Position numbers and translations under genes: made by a program. From positions 1 to 48,253 of the forward strand of contig NZ_CAKUAL010000009.1 of NCBI RefSeq assembly GCF_934636505.1: a stretch of DNA of 48,253 nucleotides. Direction: 5' to 3'. Shown one piece after another: positions 41,965-48,253 of this stretch. This stretch comes from an uncultured Ellagibacter sp. (GTDB lineage: Bacteria; Actinomycetota; Coriobacteriia; Coriobacteriales; Eggerthellaceae). Position 1 is the stretch's first letter; every line of letters starts with the position of its first letter. The notes below the pieces were generated by a model. That model had not been told where the DNA came from. It made no database searches and saw only the letters and a list, made by a program, of their open reading frames with translations.

Positions 41965-42147
41965 CTACTCAATTTCAAAATCGCGAAGGTCGATGCCGAG
42001 GGATTCTGCTTTTTGGCAAAGCTCGTATGCGCCCATGCTCTCGATATCGGAGAGGTCGAGAATCGCGGCGGGGAAACCGTTGAACATGGCGGTACCGAAG
42101 TAGTCAGTCATGTAGTCGCGAAGCTTGTCAACATCGATGGTGGCCAT
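41965..42147 (-). CDS. Small conserved-looking protein, 60 residues
   Basis: ATG 42147 is preceded by AAAGAGGG. The sequence has the pattern LRDYMTDYFGTAMFNGFPAAILDLSD (shortened) then ESLGIDLRDFEIE. I recall similar 60-residue proteins of unknown function in Firmicutes and Coriobacteria. It is the first gene of the minus-strand block, 102 bases upstream of the Api92-like gene. Nothing is known of its activity. Confidence 0.7.
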   Translation of the reverse strand: MATIDVDKLRDYMTDYFGTAMFNGFPAAILDLSDIESMGAYELCQKAESLGIDLRDFEIE

Positions 42148-42423
42148 GCGCGCCCTCTTTCCCGAATCTGCGCCCTGCTGACGGCTCATTAGGCTTCGCC
42201 TTGCCAGCGAGACGCATTTTCCCTGCCAGGATAGAACTACTGCGAGAATAACACAGCATTTGATGTAGTGCCCTTACTATATGCCGCGTTTCCCGATAGA
42301 GAGAAGTGTAGCCGAGAAGAATGCCGCGGCTGTCCGCTGCAATGGACAGGCTAAGAAAAAGCCGTTGTCGCTTTGCCTCAGTAAGCCTCGCCCAGCAACG
42401 ATTTCCAATCAAGACTATTCCAT
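42148..42423. other. Non-coding junction between the BrxL block and the MFS fragment
   Basis: About 276 bases with no gene. It must hold the promoter of the minus-strand block and marks the point where MFS homology begins abruptly. No integrase site, tRNA end or direct repeat was recognised. Confidence 0.4.
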
Positions 42424-43149
42424 TTGCCTTCGGAGGCGGTGTCGCTGCAGACATGGAACAATTTTGCAGCGATCATCTCCAACTCTGCCGCAGGCTTCAT
42501 CTCCGACCGCGTTGGTCGCAAGCGCAACCTCTTAGGAGCGTGGGTTCTCTGCGCTGCCGTGATCGTCATCTGTTCCATCTTCGCCGCGCCCAACCAATTC
42601 CTGTTCTGCATTGGCCTTATGCTGCTCTTCGGCTTCTCCCTAAACTATGCCATCACCTCGGTAAATCTCTTGATGCCGGAGCAGTATCCGACCGCAATAC
42701 GCAACACGGGCGTTGCATGGTGCCATGCGTTCGCTCGTTTTGGAGGCTCTGCGTCCTCAATCGTGCTCGGTGGCATCGCGGGTATGGCGGCATTCCAAAC
42801 CGTCGGAGGAACCACCAACTGGTCGCTGGTCGTGCTTGTGCTTATCGTCCCGTTCGTCCTGGGCTTTATTTGCGCGCTTCTCTTCGTTCGCGACACCAAC
42901 GGCAAATCGATGGACCAACTCGCAAACGAGGCGACGGGGGACGAGCTGAGCGGGACAGCCCCATTCGCGATCATGCTCGCAATCGTTGTAATCCTCTTCT
43001 CATTGTGCATCGTTTGCCCACTGGCAATCAACGGATGGTCCAAACCCCCCATTGCCTTGCCGCTTATGGCCACCGGCATGCTCCTCCCCTTCGCCTTCTT
43101 CTTCATCTTTGGCGGAAAACAGCTGGCAAAGGGTGCCGGAAGGAAGTAA
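42424..43149 (+). pseudogene. MFS transporter, C-terminal fragment
   Basis: Up to 241 residues are readable, starting near the middle of a major facilitator protein. The loop motif GFISDRVGRKRN is followed by about six hydrophobic helices (LFCIGLMLLFGFSLNYAIT, shortened; IALPLMATGMLLPFAFFF). The first half of the transporter, with its start codon and ribosome site, is absent; the DNA before 42424 does not encode it in any frame I could see. It is probably a remnant truncated when the adjacent block arrived or by deletion. A terminator remains downstream. Confidence 0.7.
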
Positions 43150-43179
43150 CAAGACTCCTGGAACCGAAAGACTTGCAAA

Positions 43180-43228
43180 GCCGAAGCGCGGTCTCTCTTT
43201 GGGCTGCGCTTCGGCGTTGTGCGTTTTT
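43180..43228 (+). terminator. Terminator after the MFS fragment
   Basis: GCCGAAGCGC (43180-43189) pairs with GCGCTTCGGC (43206-43215) and is followed by GTTGTGCGTTTTT. Confidence 0.75.
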
Positions 43229-43399
43229 AGCAGCGGCGGAACCTGCGGCCTTAGCAGATTCGCCTTCGCGCTCATAGCCCGCCCCTTTCCTGCTCCAAGC
43301 CCTCACTACGCTTTAATCGACCAGACGGCTTCCGCCACGCGTCGTCCACCTGCGTGGTACGCTTTGCAGAGAGTCTTACGAGCCATCGAAGGAGCCTGG

Positions 43400-43867
43400 A
43401 TGGAACTGGAAACCCCGAACGATACCTTCCCGAAAACGGACGACGTCGAGCTTGCGCGAGCGACCTTGCTCTCCACCGAGGGGGCAACGTGCGTGGCCGT
43501 CCGCAACGGCGAGACCATGATCACCCGCGAGCGCGGCGTGAAGCCCCTCCTTCAATGGATTTCCGAGGGCCGAAGCTTCGAGGGCTGGTCTGTCGCCGAC
43601 AAAGTCGTGGGCAAAGCGCCGGCTCTTCTGTACGTGCAGCTCAAGCCGGCAGTGGTTTTTGCGACCGCTCTGAGCGAGGACGCGCGGGACATCCTGCTGG
43701 CACGCGGGATAGCCTGCGGCTGCGATGACCTGGTTCCCTTTATAGTGAACCGTGCGGGTGACGGGCAGTGCCCGATGGACGCCTGCGTCGCTGGCATCTC
43801 CGACCCACGCGAGGCCGAACGAGCGATTCGCGAATGCGTCCGCCGAATGGCGGCCTCGCACAAGTAG
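43400..43867 (+). CDS. DUF1893 domain protein
   Basis: This 155-residue cytoplasmic protein matches DUF1893: ATCVAVRNGETMITRERGVKPLLQWI (shortened), SVADKVVGKAPALLY, and CDDLVPFIVNRAGDGQCPMD near the C-terminus. Conserved cysteines in this family suggest a ligand or enzymatic role, possibly related to cytidine-deaminase-like folds, but no function is established. AAGGAG sits six bases before ATG 43400; longer in-frame starts upstream run through non-coding DNA and the terminator. It appears monocistronic. Confidence 0.88.
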   Translation: MELETPNDTFPKTDDVELARATLLSTEGATCVAVRNGETMITRERGVKPLLQWISEGRSFEGWSVADKVVGKAPALLYVQLKPAVVFATALSEDARDILLARGIACGCDDLVPFIVNRAGDGQCPMDACVAGISDPREAERAIRECVRRMAASHK

Positions 43868-44257
43868 CAGCGTCGCTGTGGCTTCTGCGGAAAGCGCAGC
43901 CGTTGCGCGTACTCGCCAAGACCATCGATTACGCGTCGACAAGCACGTCGCCCCCTGTCGCAGGGCAACGCGCGATCGCGGCGAAGTCGAGGACGGGCCG
44001 CAACATCTGAACAAGAGCCCTTTGATGTTCATTTGCGAGAGCCTCACAATGGACGATGTCGAAGCGGGCGCGGGCAATCCAGTTTGCGGCGCCCGCCTTG
44101 TACGATGGCGGGAATCCCTTCGACGGTGCCCTACGCCGCGAAAGACGACTCGGAACTGCCAGTATTTCCGATATTTGTAGATTTGGCCCGACAACCCCAT
44201 TCTCCCAGACTGGAGAATATGATTGAGCCGATAACTTCCTTATGAGGAGGAACGGAT
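43868..44257. other. Gene-free stretch before the membrane protein gene
   Basis: About 390 bases. One hairpin, ATTCTCC/GGAGAAT (about 44199-44218), lies just before the ribosome site of the next gene. Short frames exist on both strands but none has a start site with homology. Nothing else is recognised. Confidence 0.4.
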
Positions 44258-44731
44258 ATGTTCAAAGTTTCAAAGCGCACGCTGCTTCTTATCGCCGGCC
44301 TGGTTTGGCTTGCTGCCGGCGGAAACATCGCTTGGCTGGGCATCCAGGCGTTCGCTCAAATCAACATGAGCTACGTCTGGGCGATTATCATTGGCGCCAT
44401 TGTGGTATTCACGCTATTCCACATGAAGATCTTCTCGAAGATGGTGGGCAAGCATTCGGACCGAATCGCCGCCTACGAAGACGACAAAATCGGCTTTTGG
44501 CACTTCTTCAACGCATCTGGCTACATCATGATGGCCATCATGATGTCGGGCGGAATTTCGCTTCGCGCGTTTGGCCTGGTCCCGATGTGGTTCATCGCCT
44601 TCTTCTACACTGGTTTGGGCATCGCGCTCGCGCTTTCGGGCGTAAGCTTCCTCGTGCGCTTCGCACGTCGCAGCGGCACCCCCGCAACGTGCCCTTTCAG
44701 CTTTCTTACCCTCTTGCGCGAGAAGGAATAG
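44258..44731 (+). CDS. Four-helix membrane protein of unknown function
   Basis: This 157-residue protein has four hydrophobic helices: LLLIAGLVWLAAGGNIAWLG (shortened), YVWAIIIGAIVVFTLFH, a GYIMMAIMMSGGI segment, and MWFIAFFYTGLGIALALSGV. The loop KHSDRIAAYEDDKIGFWHFF is charged. No family name is certain. GAGGAGGAACG precedes ATG 44258 and a strong terminator follows. Confidence 0.8.
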   Translation: MFKVSKRTLLLIAGLVWLAAGGNIAWLGIQAFAQINMSYVWAIIIGAIVVFTLFHMKIFSKMVGKHSDRIAAYEDDKIGFWHFFNASGYIMMAIMMSGGISLRAFGLVPMWFIAFFYTGLGIALALSGVSFLVRFARRSGTPATCPFSFLTLLREKE

Positions 44732-44800
44732 GGCATACGCTTGCGGAGCGCAAGGCAATCCGACCGCGCCATAACCGTCACCTCACCCCGAGTCACCAAT

Positions 44801-44834
44801 AAGGCCCGCTCGCCGTTGAGCGGGCCTTTTGCTT
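44801..44834 (+). terminator. Intrinsic terminator of the membrane protein gene
   Basis: AAGGCCCGCTC (44801-44811) pairs perfectly with GAGCGGGCCTT (44818-44828), followed by TTGCTT. Confidence 0.9.
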
Positions 44835-45041
44835 GTCTGGGGCACCCGAACGAACAAGAATACAGCGATACGAGGGGCTTAAGAAATCTCAGAAAGACGA
44901 TATTCTATGCAACCACCTTGTATAATGGTGCGGCTAAAGAACGCCCCGCCGCTCACCTGGCAACGATAATAGCGTAAAGGCGCAGCGCAATTAAAGCGAG
45001 GTGCCGAAGCCGCAACCCCCGTTCAAACGCTGCGCGACGTC

Positions 45042-46007
45042 ATGCACGCCTTCTTCGAGCTCATCGGCCACGGCTTCACCACCTTCGACTGCGGCGACAT
45101 CTACACCGGCGTCGAAGAGTTTTTGGGGACGCTCGTCGCGCGCCTGAAGCGCGGCGAGGGGCCCATATCGGCCGACGACATTCAAATTCACACGAAATAC
45201 GTGTCTGACCTCGACATTCTCGCCGATGTGACCTTCAAGCACACCGAGTCGATCATCGATCGAAGCCTGCGCAGGCTCAACCGCGACACGCTCGACCTCG
45301 TGCAGTTCCATTGGTGGGACTACAACGTGCCGGGGTACGTCGAGGTGGCGCTCGACCTTCTGAAGCTGAAGGAGAAGGGGAAGATCCGCAATATCGGAGT
45401 GACCAACTTCGATACGCCGCACCTGAAGGAGATCGTCGACGCGGGCGTGCCGATCGTTTCCTGCCAAAGCCAGTACTCCCTGTTCGACCGCCGCCCCGAA
45501 CTCGCACTCTCGAGCTACTGCGAAAGCGCCGACATCAAACACGTTTGCTACGGGACGCTGGCGGGCGGCCTTCTTGCGAAGCGATGGGAGGGCGTCGGCA
45601 CGATCAAGCCCGAGACGCGCTCGCAGGTGAAATACCTGCAGGTGCTCGAAGATTCCGTCGGGTACGAAGGGTATCAACAACTGCTTGAGCTGCTCGAAGA
45701 GATCGCTTCCCATTACGGCGTCGGTGTTTCGCGTGTCGCGACCAAGTACATCCTGAACCGCCCGAGCGTTGCCTGCGCCATCGTCGGCGTGCGCAACAGC
45801 CGCCACATCTCCGACAACTGCAAGATCTTCGGGTTCGAACTTTCTCCCGAGGACGATGCGGCCATCACGGCGTTCCTCGACGGATACCCGCGCCTTTAGG
45901 GCGACTGCTATACGCTCGAGCGCGAAAGCTCGCGATACAAGAGCATCATCCGCATGAATGTGAACGAGGAGGAGCAGGGAGGAAACGACGCCCTGGCAGG
46001 CGCGTAG
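45042..46007 (+). pseudogene. Aldo/keto reductase pseudogene with in-frame TAG
   Basis: The readable frame encodes most of an aldo/keto reductase: FTTFDCGDIYTGVEE (Asp/Tyr), IHTKYVSD (Lys), LVQFHWWDYN (His), IRNIGVTNFDTP and AIVGVRNSRHISDN. Two defects are visible. The first 20 or so residues, including the first strand, are missing, and there is no ribosome site before ATG 45042. A TAG at 45897-45899 interrupts the frame, after which it continues in phase for 35 codons (GDCYTLERESSRYKSIIRMN, shortened) to TAG 46005-46007, a normal-looking end for this family. A single G-to-T change would turn GAG (Glu) into this TAG. A TATAAT at 44923-44928 may be the old promoter. Confidence 0.75.
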
Positions 46008-46036
46008 AAGCGACTGCCCTCCATACCGCAAGCAAG

Positions 46037-46080
46037 CGGGCCGCCTGGAGAGATTTCTCCCCGAGCGGCCCGTCGTTTGC
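46037..46080 (+). terminator. Terminator after the AKR pseudogene
   Basis: CGGGCCGC (46037-46044) pairs with GCGGCCCG (46065-46072), with an inner GGAGA/TCTCC stem, followed by TCGTTTG. Confidence 0.7.
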
Positions 46081-46116
46081 GCGCCAATACCCAGATGCGC
46101 ATAAATCTCGGGGGGT

Positions 46117-46305
46117 CCTGCCAGAAATCGGGTGGTTTTCATCAACTTGGGAAGAGGGCGCGGAAAGAAAGAGGCTCTGTCCGAAAGCCGTGACGCCGCT
46201 GACCTTGCCTTATGATTACAGGTCGTTCGCGGCCTCCAAACGCAAGCGGCGGGAAGCGCCCTCTGAGGACCCTCCGTTGATGAAAACCTCCCGATTTCTG
46301 GCAGG
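46117..46305. repeat. Long imperfect inverted repeat
   Basis: The 30-base arms 46117-46146 and 46276-46305 are complementary at 29 of 30 positions (arm ends CCTGCCAG...CATCAAC and GTTGATG...CTGGCAGG). Inside, AGAGGGCGC (46153-46161) pairs with GCGCCCTCT (46256-46264), extending the stem. The central 90 bases show no gene. It could be a MITE-like element or a structured RNA. Confidence 0.8.
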
Positions 46306-46555
46306 TCTTCCCCTTGAAAATGCACCTCTTCCCATCTTCTTTCCCAATTGAAGGATGCGAGGTCGAAGACGCAGGCATTCCCCCGTTGATGAGGCACAGG
46401 CTATACAAGTCGCACGACCATACGTGTTGCACCTTCGATGAGGCCGGAATCGGGTGACTCGCCCCACTTCGCGGCGGAAAAGAATCGGAAAGGAGCCAGG
46501 CTCGCGCCGAAACTTCACATCCTCGTGGCGCCGCGCATTTTGGAAGGCATTTCCC
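46306..46555. other. Non-coding stretch before the PucR-type gene
   Basis: About 250 bases between the inverted repeat and the promoter of the last gene. No gene, repeat or hairpin of note was recognised. Confidence 0.4.
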
Positions 46556-46561
46556 TATAAT
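46556..46561 (+). promoter_or_regulatory. -10 element of the PucR-type regulator gene
   Basis: A perfect TATAAT lies 35 bases before ATG 46596, giving a short leader with GGGGAG and AAGGGGGG ribosome-site words. No consensus -35 was found. Confidence 0.4.
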
Positions 46562-46595
46562 GGCTACTGACAAATGGGGAGCACAAGGGGGGCAT

Positions 46596-48253
46596 ATGGA
46601 AATTGGCGGACGGGGTTCTTTCCCGAGGAACACGCTCGGGGCTGCTACCATCAACATCGTTCTCGACCATCTCAGCGATTTCGAGATCGTCTCGGCGCCC
46701 GAGAACCCAGGTCGCACCGTGTCCTGGTGCAGCGCCCCTCTTCCACCCGATAAGCAGGCTCCTTACGACGATCGCGTAACCCTCTACATCATCGAAGCCG
46801 TCGATGCCGAGAACCTTTTCGCGCAGCACCCCCATGCTATCGGCATAATAGCCCTTCAACAAGACGAGCCTTTCTCGCCCGATGCGCCGCCCTTCCCCGC
46901 AGGCCTTTTGCGCCAACTCGTCATCGTCCGCAGCAAAGCACCGATCGGCAAGACGAAGCTTTTGGGGACCGTCATGTCGACGGTCTATTCCTGCCTCTTC
47001 TCGATACGTGAATGGACAGCCAACCTTGCGGGAATCGTGTCGAGAAAGGGCACTATCCAGGAGCTCATCGACGAGAGCGAGCAGCTGTTCGACAACTTCA
47101 TCGATGCGAACGACTCGACGTACAGCCTCATCGCGCGCACCAGAAACATCGAGCCCGCCGACCCGCTTTCGACCGAGCTCGTGCGCCTGGGCTGCCACAA
47201 TCTCGACGCCATCAAGGCCGCAGAGTCGATCGGCGCCTTCGGAGAATGGCGCGACCAGGCGGAGGTCAACGTGTTCGGGCCGGATGAGACCGTTCCGTTC
47301 AAGTACGTCACGTGCGTTTTGAAGGACGGGAACTCCTACGCCGGCCACATCGTCATGGTCTGCAACAACCATGACGTGACGCCCGGCATGGTGGATATGT
47401 TCAGGATACTATCGAACGCCTGCCAACAGATCGTAAGCAGCGCGTTCTTCAACGAGTCCCCCACCGCGCTTTTCTTAAGGAAGCTCATCGACGACGCACG
47501 GTTGACGCAAGCCTACTTCGACGAGCAATCATCCTTGCTTGGCCTGGATACCACGGGTTGGTTCGGGCTGGGAATGATCGACTACCGTGGGGGCGAATAC
47601 TCCGAGCAACCATCGTGGGTCGCGTCCATGCTGCAGAAGACCTACCCTGACTACCAGGTCTTTTCCTACGAGGATTCGCTTCTTGTACTGAGCTTTTGCA
47701 AGGAGAGGCACGTCGAGCGGCGCAAAGAGGACTTCGAGAAGCTCGTCGCGTTCTGCCGCGAGATGAAATGCATGGCTTACGCGTCAGACACGTTCGAGCA
47801 CCTGCGCAACCTTCGTTTCGCGTTCACGCAAACCTGCATCGCGCGGTCGTATAAATCCTGCATCGATATCGAGATGCGCCCACTTGACAACATTGACAGC
47901 CGACGGGTGTTCTACTTCGGCGACGCGCTCGCGTACTGCTGCCTCGACGGACGCGAAATCGACCCCGACCTGTGGTCGTTTTGCATGGACCACACTATCC
48001 TGGACGACCTCGTCGCCGCCGAGCCCGGCCACAGCGTAAGCGACGTGAAGCTTCTGTACTGCTACCTGTTCAACGAGCGCAAGACAACGCCGACGGCGCA
48101 GCAGCTCCATATGCACCGCAACAACGTGCTCTACCGCATCGGGAGCATCGAGAAGCGCTTCGGAATCGACCTGGGACAGTTCGGCACGCGCGAGCGCCTG
48201 ATCAGCTGCTATCGGTACAAGATTCTCACCTCGAACAAGTTCCGCCAGCTGCT
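46596..48253 (+). CDS. PucR-type helix-turn-helix regulator (partial, runs off right edge)
   Basis: The open frame runs from ATG 46596, preceded by AAGGGGGG, to the window end with no stop (552 codons visible). The C-terminal part has the PucR/CdaR-type helix-turn-helix: LYCYLFNERKTTPTAQQLHM (shortened), HRNNVLYRIGSIEKRFGIDL and RLISCYRYKIL. The N-terminal 400 residues are a soluble sensor region of mixed alpha/beta character with no membrane helix. Such regulators in Coriobacteria often respond to metabolites. The target genes are not visible; the AKR pseudogene lies upstream. Only a few C-terminal residues are likely missing. Confidence 0.85.
   Translation, partial: MEIGGRGSFPRNTLGAATINIVLDHLSDFEIVSAPENPGRTVSWCSAPLPPDKQAPYDDRVTLYIIEAVDAENLFAQHPHAIGIIALQQDEPFSPDAPPFPAGLLRQLVIVRSKAPIGKTKLLGTVMSTVYSCLFSIREWTANLAGIVSRKGTIQELIDESEQLFDNFIDANDSTYSLIARTRNIEPADPLSTELVRLGCHNLDAIKAAESIGAFGEWRDQAEVNVFGPDETVPFKYVTCVLKDGNSYAGHIVMVCNNHDVTPGMVDMFRILSNACQQIVSSAFFNESPTALFLRKLIDDARLTQAYFDEQSSLLGLDTTGWFGLGMIDYRGGEYSEQPSWVASMLQKTYPDYQVFSYEDSLLVLSFCKERHVERRKEDFEKLVAFCREMKCMAYASDTFEHLRNLRFAFTQTCIARSYKSCIDIEMRPLDNIDSRRVFYFGDALAYCCLDGREIDPDLWSFCMDHTILDDLVAAEPGHSVSDVKLLYCYLFNERKTTPTAQQLHMHRNNVLYRIGSIEKRFGIDLGQFGTRERLISCYRYKILTSNKFRQL

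Noticed and set aside
31124..42147. Calling the block a complete BREX system
   Set aside because: Only BrxL is present; no PglX methylase, PglZ, BrxC or BrxA/B was found, and the partners are SMC/Mre11-like.
46142..46717. A 191-codon minus-strand frame across the long inverted repeat
   Set aside because: It spans the repeat, a promoter and the start of the PucR-type gene, with no supporting homology.
1..48253. CRISPR arrays, insertion sequences, integrase genes, rRNA or tRNA genes
   Set aside because: No regularly spaced direct repeats, transposase motifs or RNA-gene patterns were seen on either strand.

Overview
The window looks like a chromosomal segment of a high-GC Gram-positive anaerobe. 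I infer class Coriobacteriia, probably the Eggerthellaceae, from the gene content and style. Shine-Dalgarno sites are strong and genes are tightly spaced. There is a rubrerythrin, peptide-based nutrition, an L-2-amino-thiazoline-4-carboxylate-hydrolase-type protein, a secreted SLH protein and LuxR/PucR-type regulators. No rRNA, tRNA, transposase, integrase or CRISPR array was found.

Layout. 1-970: the tail of an unknown gene, then rubrerythrin with a strong terminator. 1200-2220: an EamA-type exporter (minus strand) whose mRNA leader carries a terminator hairpin. 2738-4880: a TPP riboswitch with its own terminator controls thiM, a thiamine-binding-type protein and thiE. 4980-7270: small unknown genes and a DUF4143 ATPase with a palindromic upstream region that looks foreign. 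7280-10835: a second EamA exporter, a URO-D-superfamily protein and a cysteine-desulfidase-type enzyme. 10997-21141: a minus-strand peptide utilisation operon, namely the Tat lipoprotein OppA, OppBCDF, PepT, an M20 peptidase and PepF. 21476-24073: two tautomerase-like paralogues, an aldo/keto reductase and an ATC-hydrolase-family protein. 24529-28494: two lipoproteins, one C45 amidase-like, and a divergent LuxR regulator, bracketed by two copies of one palindromic repeat. 28500-29000: strongly folded non-coding DNA. 29004-31016: a secreted SLH/metallo-beta-lactamase fusion with a DUF3006 protein.

31124-42147 is the most unusual part. It is an all-minus-strand block, visibly richer in A/T, with seven genes: three small unknown or acidic proteins, a Mre11/SbcD-like protein that has lost every recognisable metal ligand, a 1404-residue SMC/YhaN-like ATPase with a membrane hairpin and an extra C-terminal domain, a BrxL (BREX Lon-like AAA+) homologue, and a coiled-coil protein of unknown type. 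No BREX methylase or PglZ is nearby. This is my best candidate for an undescribed (defence-like) system. It abuts a truncated MFS gene at 42424.

43400-48253: a DUF1893 protein, a four-helix membrane protein, an aldo/keto reductase pseudogene (no normal N-terminus, in-frame TAG), a long imperfect inverted repeat, and a PucR-type regulator that runs off the right edge.
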